A stretch of 64,000 nucleotides of DNA from Coptis chinensis (taxonomy: Eukaryota > Streptophyta > Magnoliopsida > Ranunculales > Ranunculaceae). The stretch's first letter is position 1; each line of letters starts with the position of its first letter. The translations under genes and the position numbers were made by a program. The notes beneath the pieces were generated by a model. It did no database searches. It saw nothing but the letters and a program-made list of their open reading frames with translations, and had not been told where the DNA came from. Positions 1-12,185 of the stretch are shown in pieces. The DNA lies in assembly GCA_015680905.1 (NCBI GenBank), contig CM027377.1, positions 41,564,501-41,628,500 of the forward strand, in the 5' to 3' direction.

Positions 1-1575
1 TCATGGTTCTCTGCATTCTCAATGTCTTCTGCATGTTCCAAAGTAAGAACTTCTAGTTCTGAATCAACAAGATCATTAGTGAAAGCTTGTTGCTTCAAAC
101 CCACCTCGAAATATGCTATGGTTTGGTCTTCCAAGAACACAACATCTCGACTTCGAATTACCTCCTTGTTAATCGGATCATAGAGTTTGTAGCCAAACTT
201 CTTATCCCTATAATCCAGAAAAATACACTGCTTGGCTTTGTCATCAAGCTTGGATCTCTCATCCTTGGGAATATGAACAAATGCCCTGCACCCAAATACC
301 CTCAAGTATCCATAATCAACATCTCTGCCTGACCATACTCTCTCTGGATAATCACTATTCAGAGGCTTTGACGACGATAGGTTGATCACATGAATGGCTG
401 TACGCATGGCTTCTACCCAGTAACTTTCAGGTAACTTAGAGTGAGACAGCATGCATCTCATCCTCTCTATAATAGTCTGTTTCATCCTCTCGGCTATACC
501 ATCTTGTTGCGGTGTCTTGGGAATGGTCTGCTCATGATGAATCCTATAACTCTGGCAATACTCTTCAAATGGCCCAGTGTACTCACCCCCATTATCTGAG
601 TGTATACACTTTAAAGGCTTCCCTATCTCTTTCCACCATGTTATGGAAAGTCTTGAACACGCCAAGTACTTCATCGTTGGTCTTCAGACTATATGCCCAT
701 ATCTTTCTTGACACATCAACAATGAAAGTCAAGAAGTACAAAGCTCCCCCATGGGACTTTACTCTCATAAGACCACATAAGTCAGTGTGAACTAGCTCAA
801 AAACATTGTCCTTTCTGTGAGATGAGAATTTTTGGAAAGATACCTTGTGTTGCTTTCTTACCAAATAGTGAGTACATCTATTTAAATGAGTACCTTTTAT
901 GTTTGGCAAGGCCTTTTGCTTGGGAAAAATTTTCATGCCTTTTCCGCCCATATGACACAGTCTCTTGTGCCATAGTTCGGAGAAAACTTCTTCTTCTGCC
1001 ACATTTGCTTCTTCTTTACACAAACTAGCCTGTGTCTTGTAAAGAGAGCAAGTTTTCTTCCCTTTGGCTATTACTATGGAACTTCTACTCAGTTTCCATA
1101 CCACATTACCAAACGAGTTTAGAAAGTCATCATCATCTAACTTCCCAGCGGAAATTAGGCTTAGCCGAATGTCAGGGATATGGCTTACATCCTTGAGTGT
1201 CAAGGTGTAGCCGACATTGGTTTCTACATGAATATCACCAATGCCTACAATCTTTGAGACACCACTGTTACCCATTTTTACCTTGCCAAATTCATCACAA
1301 CTGTAGGTAGTGAAGAATCCCCTATGCGGTGTGACGTGATAGGATGCTCTTGTATCTATCACCCACTCTGTATCCTTGCATGAGGTACTAACACAGCACA
1401 CACCACATTCTGACACAATTCCCACTAGACCATCGTCGACTAGTGTGGTAGTATCTCTGCCTGTGTTTCCGTTCCTCTGTACCATGTCTTCATGTACACA
1501 GTTATTCTTCTCATCCCTCTTGAGTGTTCTACACTCATACCTAAAGTGACCCTTGGTGGCACAATAGTAACATTG
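1..1575 (-). pseudogene. Copia C1 zinc knuckle, protease and integrase remnant
   Basis: A CCHC knuckle (CYYCATKGHFRYEC) lies near 1533-1575. A retropepsin-like segment around WVIDTRASYHV lies near 1362. A GAG-pre-integrase segment (LWHKRLCHMG) lies near 972. Integrase core sequence, with HTDLCG near 789 and SDNGGEY near 595, continues to the window edge. These parts would process the polyprotein and insert the cDNA. RT and RNase H would lie to the left, outside the window. Confidence 0.85.
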
Positions 1576-2280
1576 TCTCTCTACCTTAGGAGTTCTAGCT
1601 TCACCCCTAGATTTGCTTCTGTCATCACCTCTAGAATGAGATGGTTTTCTGCTCTTACCTCTCCCCCGCTTCTCTGTGACAAGGATCTCTGAGTGAGAGG
1701 AGTTGCTTCGTGAATCCCTTCTTGTCTCCTCATTCAACAATGCCCCGGTGGCCACCTCCATGGAAATGATTCCATCCTTGGCAGCTCTGTTAAGAGAAAC
1801 TGCTAACGTCTCCTAATTGTCGGGTAGAGAGGTTAATAGGAACAAAGCCTCAACTTCGTCTCCCATATTAATCTTTATCAAATACAGCTAATTGATGGTA
1901 TTTTGTAGTTCATTAAGATGCTCATACATTGAAGAACCTTCTTTGTACTTCGTGTTAGCAAACTTCTTAATGAGCAGCACTTTGTTTCTGACCGACTTCC
2001 TCTCATAGAGGTCTTCGAGTTTTTTCCACAAGCCAAAAGCAGTAGTCTCTTAGGATACATGGTGGAAGACACTGTCGTTAATCCACTGTTGAATGTACCC
2101 TATTGTTTTTTTGTCAAGCTTGGTCCACTCAGCCGCCACTATTGCATCTGGTTTTACGCCCCTATTCTCAATGGGTTGTGCCAAGTCCTTGCAATATATC
2201 AAGTCTTCTATCTTGGCTTTCCAGATGGTATAGTTAGCTCTATTCAGACTAATCATGCGAGTGTTCGTAGAATGGTCCAT
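1576..2280 (-). pseudogene. Copia C1 gag remnant
   Basis: The gag-like polyprotein start lies at 2280. Its N-terminal part contains the motif NYTIWKAKIEDLIYCKD, typical of UBN2-type copia gag. It leads toward a charged R/S-rich stretch and then the zinc knuckle. Gag would form the virus-like particle that packages element RNA. The region contains several breaks. Confidence 0.75.
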
Positions 2281-2376
2281 CTCTACAAGTTATTTAAACT
2301 CAAATCTTCTCTCAGGACTTTTGTCAAACACCTTCCGAGCAAAATTTGGATAACAACCTTGATTAATCTAACAAAG

Positions 2377-2388
2377 GCTCTGATACCA
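2377..2388 (-). other. Primer binding site of C1 (initiator tRNA-Met type)
   Basis: On the minus strand the site reads TGGTATCAGAGC two bases after the LTR end. This is the standard plant copia primer site complementary to the 3' end of initiator tRNA-Met. Confidence 0.9.
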
Positions 2389-2390
2389 CT

Positions 2391-3056
2391 TGTTGGGAAT
2401 AACGATACCAATCGATCCCTACTACACAAATAACTTGTATTTGAACCAACAACAATCTCCAGACAATTCTAAATATCCACTAAAACCAACCTAGCATGCC
2501 CAACTCTCTAAACAACTATTAACAACAAATAATAATGCAAAGAAGTAAAAACATACCACAACACAAAGATATATCGTAGTTCGGCCAATGGTGCCTACTT
2601 CAACAAGAGCCAATCCTTTTATAAAGTGGGAAAGAAGATTACAATCACTTCTTTCAGTCTCTCACCTTACTAGATCACTCCTCTCTCTTTACAGGCTTTT
2701 CTCTCTGCAAAGGTTATCTCTCAATCTTGATAGCTTTCAAAATTGGGTTTCTCTATCAGACTTCTGTGTTAGGTTTTCCCAAAAACCATGTTCTCTATTT
2801 TTATAGTAAACCACAATCTCGTGGTTACTGTAGCAAAATAGAAACTACGAAAATAGACATGAGCGCGGGTGCGCCCTTGTCCAGGCAAAATCGAACGTGT
2901 GCGCCCTCTGATTTTCCTCAAACCAAAAAATCTAGTACCATGAGCGCGGGCGTGCTTACGGGCAAGACCAATCTGAGCGCGTGCGCGCTCAGCATTTTTC
3001 CACGCAGACATCAACTGATTTCTCTCATCTTCCTCATGTGAGGGATAACTCCAACA
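2391..3056 (-). repeat. 5' LTR of copia element C1
   Basis: The segment begins TGTTGG and ends CCAACA on the plus strand, so it has the TG...CA ends of an LTR. It abuts the primer binding site at 2377-2388. It contains a cluster of GC-rich hairpin-like units at about 2860-2992, including the near-palindrome GAGCGCGTGCGCGCTC at 2975-2990, inside otherwise AT-rich sequence. In element orientation this cluster lies near the start of the LTR, in U3. Confidence 0.85.
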
Positions 3057-4251
3057 AATGAAACAAAATTTCCTTTCAGATATATGTAAACATGCATACC
3101 ATATAAATATATGATGCATTTTTGGAGCATCCATAGTTCATACTGATGCCCCTTATTGACTTGTACCCCTCTCCTTTTCATTCCTTGCATTTTTCTCTCT
3201 CCTCTGGCTAAGACAAGAGAGGTCTTCAGTGCCCTTTGTAACGAGGAAGATGTAGTTCTACCAACTTACAAGATGGAGATAAGGACTTACAGATAAGAGA
3301 GAGTCACAATTGAAGTTGGTTTTTGAAACATGAGAGCAAGAGATAGCGTTACACACTTAGAAATTTGTAATTTTTTCCTTGAGATTGCGTATTGAGGGTA
3401 GGCAAGCAAGTAACAACACTGGGGTCGCAACAGTTGCACTTTCCACTCAAGCCAAAATATGCAACAGTTGTAATTTACCCTGTTGAGAAGCCTGACATTA
3501 ATATGAAGTATGTAAACTGAGTTATGACTGTAGAAGAAAATGAAATTAAACTAGACCACTTGCACAAATGAACATCTAAGTTCCTCTTTACTTAGAGTAG
3601 CAAAGCGAAGAGCAGGTGAGGAGCACTAATTAGCTAAGTTTGCCAAGATAAATCTATCTAAATCTAGAGAAGTCATCGCAAAGGTTCCTAAAACAGAAAA
3701 TTAAAAATCTATGCATGTACTGGTAAAACCAAGTTTGATCACCATCCTCACCCTACCTATTGTTGTCTATCCATTAGAAAATCTTGTCATCCCCTGAAGC
3801 TTAAAGATTGAGGAAATCCAACTTAGATGTTTACGTACATTCGCAAAATACATAGAAAAAGCTAACAAAGTGTGGCAGAAGATGGTTTTACAAGCTACCA
3901 AAGCATCGACAAAGCTAAAAAGTAAGGCAAGCCCAGTACCTATTATTCACTTCTTTGGTACAAGTGCCTTCTGCATTTATCTACTTCCTGATGTACAGTG
4001 TTTTGAGATTGTTTTTCAATTCAATCTCTACATTAGTACTACACAAAGCAGGAGGTAAATGTCCCTAAAATTACAATAATTATTGGGAAGGTTCCACATC
4101 CCTTGGAGTTTATGAACATCCTAAGTAAACAATAAGTTGGATTAATAGGTAAAATGAAAGTACATGGCGTGCAGTTACAGCCAAAGGCACAATCCCAAAA
4201 TAAACAAGTTTAAGGCAGAGCTTTATAAAATTTCTTCCTTTATACATATTA
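3057..4251. other. Intergenic sequence, no gene seen
   Basis: This stretch lies between copia elements C1 and C2. It is AT-rich, with short open frames only. I recognise no domain, tRNA or element end. Confidence 0.5.
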
Positions 4252-5520
4252 TGTTGAGATTACTTTAATCCTACATCTTTAACATGCTAATCTATTATTG
4301 ATCAAAAAAGAAATAAAAATAAAAATACCTCAAAGTCGCCGGAATTGGAGATTGACAGTAAATATAAACTTTCCAAAGTTGAATCCAAATCACTTAGTCT
4401 TCAGCCTTCTAGTAGTATTCATCACACAATACACCACAAAACAGTTTTGCTTGACTCCTACTATTAGTTATACTTTTCCTGGAAAGACTAATGATCCCTT
4501 TCTCCAAAAAGTCATTCTCTTATATAGAGAAACTTTGAGAATACGTAAGTGTGAGTGTAGTGGGATCCACTTAGGATTCCAAGTCTTATCTTAAGAGGAC
4601 AAGTCCTTGTCATACAAGTATTTGTACTTGATATATATATTAAAACACTTTTAATATATATCTCTTTAATATGGAAAGTGCCCATTAACAAATCCATATT
4701 TATAATAAGGCCCCTAGAACTTTCAAGAAAGTCCTTTCCTACCATTAATTATATCTAAGTCCCTCTACCTTACTTGTATTCACAATTAGACCATTAGGAA
4801 TTTGTTCTTCACTGTCACACCCATGTCTAATTGACCCAATTTGACATTTAACATCAATTGAGCATTAAGAAACTATTTCTTATACCGGCCGGGTTTGAGC
4901 TCAATTAGTTATGTCACAATTTCTTAATACATAACTCCGTAAAATGGTGGATCCTTTATTAGAATTCGTGATTCAAGATGTCCTACATTTATTACCCAAA
5001 ATGTTAAGTCTAGTCTATGAATAGACATTACTTTTTAACGTCTCAAAGTAATAAATTTGAGACACAATGAATTTTCACAATTCCTCAAGTCTAGGGATTA
5101 ATTGGTAGAGTGAGATTTGCACACTAACCTTAACAGCAAATTTATAGTGTGTTCTCACTTTGATCCCCTTAGTGTCAGTCATGTGACTATACCAATATAC
5201 AAACTTAGAGTCATACTCAAATGATTGAGATATCATCATCCTATCATATAGCAGTTATGTATATTACAGTCTTATAAGTGAAGCATCCGACTTCACCCAT
5301 AACTGTGAGCATTCTGGGTAAATAAATACAATCAAATCTCCCGCACATGACTCTTCATATGCTTGATTGTTCTAATTCTATTACCTATGGAACTTATGGT
5401 TTCATCATATGATATTAGTTCACCCATATGCATAATAATAAGATTTATGTATTTAATTAAACATCATCATGTATAATCAATAAATGTTCATTGGCTTTGT
5501 AAAGGCCAAATATCCCAACA
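4252..5520 (-). repeat. 3' LTR of copia element C2
   Basis: The repeat runs from TGTTGAGATTAC to ATATCCCAACA on the plus strand, 1269 bp. It matches 16386-17659 along its whole length. It contains short internal repeats and TATA-rich stretches near 4630-4670. Confidence 0.88.
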
Positions 5521-6323
5521 ATTCAAAGCCATTTAGGAACCATTCTAAAACCTATAATATCTCTTTAAGGGTCTGCACATACATATATACCAATATATAG
5601 TATTTGGTCCTCATAGACTATATCATTCATAATAAATAGTGTATCATATAAATATGAGACCAAAAAGATAGCCATCTTACCTTCAACCATCTTGTAAAAC
5701 ACAAGGTCCTTCCTTACATTGATTAAAACCAAACGATTTGTTTGATCAAAGTTTACATTCCAACTCTTTAAAGCTTGTAGGAACTGTAAAGCCTCCAGTT
5801 TCTAAAACGCTGTCTTTACATCCATTTACCAAATCATATAGTCATAATGAGCAACAATCACTAGAAGGACTCTAATGGACTTTTCATGGCTACTGGCGAA
5901 AAAGTTTTCTCATAATTGATACCCTCTTTTTGAGTAAATATTTTCTCCACCAGTCTCGTTTTAAAAGTCTCTACCTTTCTATCAGCTCCTCTTTTCCTTT
6001 TGAATAACCACTTATTCTTAATAGGCTTAATATTTGGTAGTGGATCAACAAGCTCCCAGACATTGTTGGAATATAAGGACTCCATATCTTATCTCATTGA
6101 TACAAGCCATTTACTCAAATCAATGTCAGAACTTGCTTCTTCGTAGTTTATAGGATCTACATCCATGTCATCTGATATAACATATAAAGTTTCCCTTAAT
6201 AATAGGGTTAACTTTTCTGGAGGACTATTTGCCCTCCCATTACGACGAAGTACTGGAGTAGGTTTAGGTGAACTCTGAACTTTACATGGAAGTTTTATCT
6301 AAACTATAAGTTAATCTAGATTG
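5521..6323 (-). pseudogene. Copia C2 RT-region remnant
   Basis: A copia RT start is recognisable at 5861-6085: WELVDPLPNIKPIKNKWLF, then KRGADRKVETFKTRLV and FSPVA. The few hundred bases before the LTR hold only scattered RT-like pieces, much shorter than a full RT plus RNase H. This is a degraded, internally shortened fossil. LINE A sits immediately to its right. Confidence 0.75.
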
Positions 6324-6334
6324 ACTTATAATTT
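6324..6334. repeat. Target-site duplication of LINE A, 3' side
   Basis: ACTTATAATTT, overlapping the start of the poly(T) run, is repeated exactly at 12969-12979 at the other end of LINE A. Confidence 0.8.
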
Positions 6335-6384
6335 TTTTTTAAACAAATAAGTTAGGGTTAGTTAGACCCCCACCTGTATTAAAC

Positions 6385-6972
6385 TCAATGTTTCCTTACA
6401 TAGATTTTTCCATTTGCATCCTCATTTACAATGGTTTGTAATTCATAATCTAAAGGACTAGCAAAATGGATCAAAGACAACTCATGATTATGTAAAAGTC
6501 CTGCAAGATAGTCAGCTACCTTATTCACTTCTCTAAAGACATGTGAAAAAGTAATATAGCTAAACCTCTCTTTCTTCCTCTCAATAGCCACCACCACATC
6601 TCTACAGTACCATGGAGGTTTCTCTAACTTGTTAATGGCATTTATGGCCCTCATAGAATCAGACTCCACCCCTACCTCAGCAAAACCTTCTAGTATGCAT
6701 CTCTCCATACATACCTCAATAGCCTTGAGTTCTTGGAAAATAACTGAATGATGTCCTCCGGTCCCACTAAATGCTGCAACAACTCTACCTTCCTTGTCCC
6801 TCATCACACCTCCATGACTTGGACCATTCTTGTTTAGTGCCCCATCTGTGTTAGCTTTAATCCTGTTGCCCATTGGATGATTCCATGAACAATTAATATT
6901 CACCTGTTGCTTGAACTGGGTGGTGATGTTTAACCTGAGGCAGAGATTTTGAGCCTTAACAGTCTTTGACAT
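6385..6972 (-). pseudogene. LINE A ORF2 C-terminus: RNase H domain
   Basis: A 195-residue open stretch with the RNase H fold motifs in order: NTDGA (first Asp), QELKAIE (Glu), VESDS (Asp) and REVNKVADYLA (last Asp). The four catalytic acids therefore look present. The domain would remove RNA from the RNA-DNA hybrid during target-primed reverse transcription. The C-terminal tail (DYELQTIVNEDANGKIYVR) has a clear counterpart in LINE B. The frame differs from that of the preceding zinc-binding segment, so at least one break lies between 6973 and 7006. Confidence 0.9.
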
Positions 6973-7006
6973 CAGGTCGCAAGACTTGTATATAATTCCT
7001 CAAATC

Positions 7007-7576
7007 TCAAACCAACTTGTTGAACAGTGTCTCTGGAGGTTTGGAGGTTTGCTGGAACCATCTGTCATTCCTTTCTCTCCAGATACTATTCACCGATGCA
7101 CAAATGAATATTTTGTACATCTCCCCTACTTCTGCGTCTCTACTCAATCTCAATAAGGAAACCCATTCTCGATTTGCATTACTAGTATCAGTAGAAATTC
7201 CCAACAACCTCTTTACTCTTGAGAAGAAGTCCCTCGAGTAAGGACACTCAAAAAATAGGTGTGCGGAGAATTCTCTACTATGTGAACAGAGACAGCAGGA
7301 AGACTGATTAATAATTTTCTTGCGCACTAACCTGTCTTGTGTGGGGATGCTGTTGGAGAAGAGCTGCCAAGTAGTGAATGAATGTCGTGGCATCACCCAC
7401 CTACCCCAGACCAACCGACTCCATCTTTTCTTATCTCGAATAGGAGACAAAGCTGCATATGCGCTGCTGGAAGAGAATAGCCCACTATGGTGTGATGTCC
7501 ACACTATGAAGTCCGAATCCAAATGCTTGTTTATGTTCACTGCCAATATGCTACCTTTCAAATCTTGAGATCGCAA
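7007..7576 (-). pseudogene. LINE A ORF2: zinc-binding (zf-RVT) segment
   Basis: A 189-residue stretch resembling the zf-RVT domain that follows RT in plant L1 ORF2. W-rich sequence around WGRWVMPRHSFTTWQLF is followed by a Cys/His pattern at SCCLCSHSREFSAHLFFECPY. It probably binds nucleic acid. A single in-frame stop near 7577-7592 separates it from the RT-side frame. It aligns with LINE B 25500-25860. Confidence 0.88.
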
Positions 7577-7594
7577 GGTGTGTACTTCTGCATT

Positions 7595-9478
7595 CTAGAT
7601 TCCATAAGTCATGATATCACTCACTTTAGCATCCATTAGAAAATCCCAAGCAGCCACCGCCTTTTCATCTTGGATTAGGGGTGAACGAGAACACCACAAG
7701 TCATGCCATAGTAGAGTGTTTTTCCCATTTGTAATCTCATATTTAATGAATTTCTTTGCAATCTTTCTGGTACTCAAAATATTCCGCCAAGTCCATGAGC
7801 AATCTTTTGGGATACTCATGGTCCAGAAGAACTTCTTCTTAATGTGTTGTTTCCACGTCCAATCCACCCATACAGTGTCCTCTCTCGTCACCAGCTTGAA
7901 TATTAGACCACAATAAGCTCCTGAGTTCCATCTTTGTAAATTCATAACTCCCAAGCCACCCTCATCTTTAGTGAGACATACTGTACTCCAACATGCCTGA
8001 TGATGCCCTTTATTCATGGTTATACCCGTCCATAAGAATTGTGCACATAACTTTTCCACTTGTTCCAGAACAGTAATTGGGAGAATAAAGGTTCTCGATC
8101 AATAAGTGTGGAAAGAAATAAGAACTGAGTTGATCAGTTGTAATCAACCTGCATGCGAGAGCAAATTTGATTTCCAATTTGAAATTTTCTTTGTGATCTT
8201 CTTGACAAGTGGTTGGCATTCCCTTATTCCCAATCTGGCCGAGATGAGAGGAAGTCCTAAGTACCTCACAAGAGGCTTAACCAGCTCCACCCCTAGGAGA
8301 GTAACCAAAGCTGCAACATCTTGGTGATTTAATCCTCCGGCTAACAATGATGTTTTGTGTTTATTGATATTTAGCCCCGTAGCATCTCCAAATGTTTTCA
8401 AACACTCTTTGATAGCATTCACAGAATCACAATCACCCTTGCAGAACAAAAGAACATCATCTGCAAAGGCCAGATGAGACAGTCTCACTCTTCTACATTT
8501 TGAATGAAACAAGAAGTCTTTGCTATTAATGTTCTGCATAATAATATAACTGAGAATTTCCATCACCAGAACAAACAGATAAGGGGATAAAGGATCTCCC
8601 TGCCTAATACCTCTCTTCCCTTCAAAGAACCCTTCAGGAGCACCATTGATCATAATAGAGTAAAAGGGAGTTACAATGCACATCTCTATCCATTTATACA
8701 TCGACGGAGGAAAGTTAAAGACCTTGATCATAGCTAGGATAGCCTCCCAACTCACCGTGTCATAGGCTTTCCTTATATCCAGCTTGATTGAGCATATAGG
8801 AGTACCATGCTTCCTATCATAGCCTCTGAGGAGTTCATGAGAAAGCAAAATGTTATCCTGAATGGATCTGCCAAGAATAAATGTTGATTGGTTTGCTTGG
8901 ACAATGTCATTAATGACTAACTTTATCCTATTAGCCACAACCTTTGAAATACATTTATAGATGGTGTTACATAGCGTTATCGGTCTGAAATCTTCAACCT
9001 TTGAAGGATTGCTAACTTTAGGTATGAGACATATGAAAGTAGCATTAATCCTTCGAGGACATCTATAATATTTGAAAGCATTACTGATAGCCTCTGTAAA
9101 ATCATCCCCAACTATATTCCAACAGCTCTTGAAAAAGAAAGGAGTGTAACCATCCGGACCAGGTGCTGCATTCTCTTTCATCCCAAAAAGCGCTTCCTTT
9201 ATTTCCATTTGCAAGATATCAGCCTCTAGAAGAATTTTCATAGCAGGTGAAATGATGGCTTTGACATGAAGGAAGTTGAAAAACTCCTCTCCGCTAATCT
9301 CCGCTGCGTCATAACCTAAAATCTCAGTGTAATACCCCACTATAGATTTTATAACCTCAGCTTGACCCGTTACAGTAACACTATCTGCATTCTGAATACA
9401 CCATATGCCACTCTTAGCTTTCCTTTCCTCTAACGATTTAAAGAAAAAAGCAATGCATTTGTCTCCTTCTCTTGCCAA
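7595..9478 (-). pseudogene. LINE A ORF2: reverse transcriptase and thumb region
   Basis: The RT motifs are in order: APGPDGYTPFFFKSCW, FRPITLCNTIYKCISK, FILGRSIQDNILL, IKLDIRKAYDTVSW, GIRQGDPLSPYLF and LAFADDVLLF with the catalytic FADD. A 444-residue open stretch (8144-9478) carries all of these. The thumb-like part continues at 7595-8059 after a stop or frameshift around 8060-8143. The enzyme would copy element RNA at a nicked chromosomal target. The join to the endonuclease part is frameshifted near 9430-9478, where the two frames overlap. Confidence 0.93.
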
Positions 9479-10545
9479 ACATCTTCTTGTTTACTCTTGA
9501 TTTTAGCAGCTTCTATCCGAGCTAAGTCACTATACTTTTCGAGAGCTACCTTTTCTCTTTGTCCCAACAACAAATCCCAAGGTTTAGCTTGCAGCTGCCT
9601 TTGCACATCATACAGGACTTCCCTAGCTTGCTCTACTCTACCATGAATGTTTGAGAACTGAGATCTATCCCATGGTTTGATTCTCGCCTTTAAAAGTTTC
9701 AGTTTTTGCATAAGGACGTACATTGGGTTCGAAAACAATTTCACATCCCATACTTCTCGCAACATGTTTTGGAAATCCTGTTGTTCTACCCAATAGTCCT
9801 TGAACCTAAATGGTAGGGCTTTGCATTCAAAATCATACCAGAATAGCAATACTGGAGAGTGATCTGAAACTCCATGGGGTAGAAATTCTGCCTTAGAAGT
9901 TGTATAGACATCAGTCCATAAACTATTGACTAAGCATCTATCAATCTTAGTCATAATTCTACCTTTTCCCTCCACCTTGTTACTCCATGAGAAAAAAAAC
10001 CCATTAAAGCTCAAGTCAGACAGACTTGCTCTTTGTAAACATTCCACGAATTCCTCAGCTTCTCTAGGGTGCATTGGACTACCCCCTATCCTTTCATCAA
10101 CTTTAGTTATATTGTTAAGATCACCGACTGCAGCCCAAGGAACCGTGATAGAACTTTGAATAGAAATTATATCCCTCCATAGTTTAGTTCTGATAGCTTT
10201 GGAATTTCTAGCATAGACCACTGTGAGCATGAAGACTTCATTGGTAGGCTTGAAAGTCACTTGACAGTGAATAAACTGATCCGAGTCCTGTAACTTCACG
10301 ATACTTATCATATAATAATCCCAACAAATCCAGATTCTACCTGCTGGGTCTTTTCCATAGTTATTCGTATGTTCCCAGAGCAGACAACACATGTTTCTTA
10401 TGTACTCATACTTGTCTTGCTGCACTTTGGTTTTGAGTAAACAAAAAACACTAAGCTTCTTATTCAATCTTACTTTATTTATCTCCCTAGCTTTCTCAAT
10501 GTCATTAGTGCCTCTGACATTCCAAAAACACATTGATGTAATCAT
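9430..10545 (-). pseudogene. LINE A ORF2 N-terminus: AP-type endonuclease
   Basis: A 371-residue open stretch beginning MITSMCFWNVRGTND, the usual start of plant L1 endonuclease. Later motifs are GDLNNITKVDERIGG, KIDRCLVNS and GVSDHSP, the last holding the catalytic Asp-His pair. Where LINE B has LETKV, this copy has LKTKV, so the expected metal-binding Glu is Lys. The ORF2 ATG overlaps the ORF1 stop as ATGA, a layout that would allow termination-reinitiation. The domain would nick target DNA to prime reverse transcription. Confidence 0.9.
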
Positions 10546-12141
10546 CTATGATTTTTCTTCTTGGAGCCTCTTGTTCTGCCCCTTCCTTTTTTGTCACTAC
10601 CTTGATTCTTATCTGTTTCATCTTGAGATTTTTTACTGGACTGCTGACTTGCATTACAGCACACTTTGCCAGATCGTGTAACAACACCACTTGGCATCAT
10701 AGGTGTATCAGGTTCAGCTACAGCACATTCATTCTCTATGATTTGATCATGAAAAAACTCAGTCTCCTCTTGCATTTCGTCCACCTCCGAATTTCCATTC
10801 TCTTCATCAATAGCTGTTAATAGGTGGAACCTGCTAGCCTCCATGTTAAACGCTAATGCCATTTCATGTTCCACTGCGGCATCGCTTAATTCAGGATCAA
10901 AGGAGACTAGAGAGTGATCCACCTCTGCAGCACTTGTTGCTGTAGGATCTTTCTCCTTCCATACAACTATGTCAAAAATCCAATCCTGTGCTGCAACCCC
11001 TTGTGCTACCATATTGCAAGGAGCAATCGACGGATTTACAACTACTTATTCTTGCGAGATATTGTCAGAGGGGACTTGAGGGTTTACCTCAGGTTGTCTC
11101 ATTTCTTCAGGACTTGTATGCATTTCCCTGCCCGCTTCAAGATAAGGTTCTGCTTCATTGGTCGCTGTAGAAGGTACTGGTCTCCATTCAGTGGCCTGCT
11201 GCTTTCGCTTTAGCCTTCTTTTTTGACTCTTAGATAGTCGAATATTATTTCCTTGTGGTTGTGCTTCCTGTGCCATCGGTTCTTTTCCTTTGTCTAAAGC
11301 ATGCGGCTGTGCTATAGGACTTTGTACTTGCTGTGGTGTTTGTATTTGTTCCCTATTTGTAGATGCTTGCCTGCACTCTAACACTAAATGCCCCACTATC
11401 TTGCATTGGTTACAGAACTTGGGCAAAGTACCTAGTTGTACTTTTTGCCAGAACTCAATACCTCGTTCCGACACTTAAACAGATATCTTATTTGGTATCG
11501 GTTTAGACAAATCAACATCAACCAATACACTTGCATAGTAGCCATTTATTTGCTCCAAAGAATTCATGTCAACCCGAATAGGACTGCCAAAGCCTCTACC
11601 CATACTCATTAATGTATCAACCTCCCCAAATTCAAAAGGCAGACCTATGAGATTCTATGTTAAAGCTAGGCGTCCACCTTATAAATCTTACAAGTTGTCC
11701 TTGTAGATGCCAAGGCCCCCCAAAGAAGATTTTATTAAAGTCCACCTCATTCTCAAAGCGAAACACGACATATCCTTTTCCCAAAGGTGAAAAGGTAAAC
11801 TTCCAATCAGTGCTAACTTCCGATCTGATAGTGACTAAATTCAGACCCTTTGAATCCATTCGAGCAATGAGAGCATACTTACATGCTTCTACTCCTCTTT
11901 CAAATGAGCTCAGAGGAATCTTAATTGCTAGTTTATCATCTTCCGTGAATGGCATAGGAAGAGTTGAAACATCCACCGTTTGCTTCATTCTACCCTTCGC
12001 TATGTTCGCATACGATTCCTTGTTTGCGTTAACTTCAACTCTGTTTCTACTTTCCCCTTGTCTCGAAGATTCCACACCATTCCCTACTGGAAAACATGCT
12101 TGGTGTCTATCACTACTGAACCCAAATGGAATCGTAGCCAT
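10542..12141 (-). pseudogene. LINE A ORF1: DUF4283 and CCHC RNA-binding protein
   Basis: The start is ATG at 12141. The first open stretch (11632-12141) carries a DUF4283-like RNA-binding fold: FSPLGKGYVVFRFENEVDF, then GGPWHLQGQLVRFIRW. The next (11046-11474) carries the zinc knuckle CNQCKIVGHLVLEC. The third (10542-11012) is acidic, then ends in a basic K/R-rich tail. In-frame stops lie near 11475 and just before 11046, and the frame is lost near 11632. ORF1 proteins bind element RNA. The tail GVVTRSGK resembles VITRSQAQ near the end of LINE B ORF1. Confidence 0.88.
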
Positions 12142-12185
12142 CTCGCCAGCACAACAATCAACAGCACCCCAACAGAACAGAGGAA

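Larger units (their letters stand above)
1..3056 (-). mobile_element. Ty1/copia LTR retrotransposon C1, cut by window edge
   Basis: Read on the minus strand, the order is LTR (3056-2391), tRNA-Met-type primer binding site, gag, CCHC zinc knuckle, protease, GAG-pre-integrase and integrase core, running off the window at base 1. Protease before integrase and integrase before RT is the Ty1/copia order. The gag and integrase style resembles the Tork/Tnt1 branch, which is a tentative placement. The other LTR is outside the window, so LTR age and target-site duplication cannot be measured. The visible part has roughly half a dozen breaks and is a fossil, though a fairly well kept one. Confidence 0.9.

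Noticed and set aside
4252-5520. Independent DNA transposon or solo LTR
   Set aside because: The matching copy at 16386-17659 sits next to a primer binding site, with copia coding remnants between the two, so these are paired LTRs of one element.
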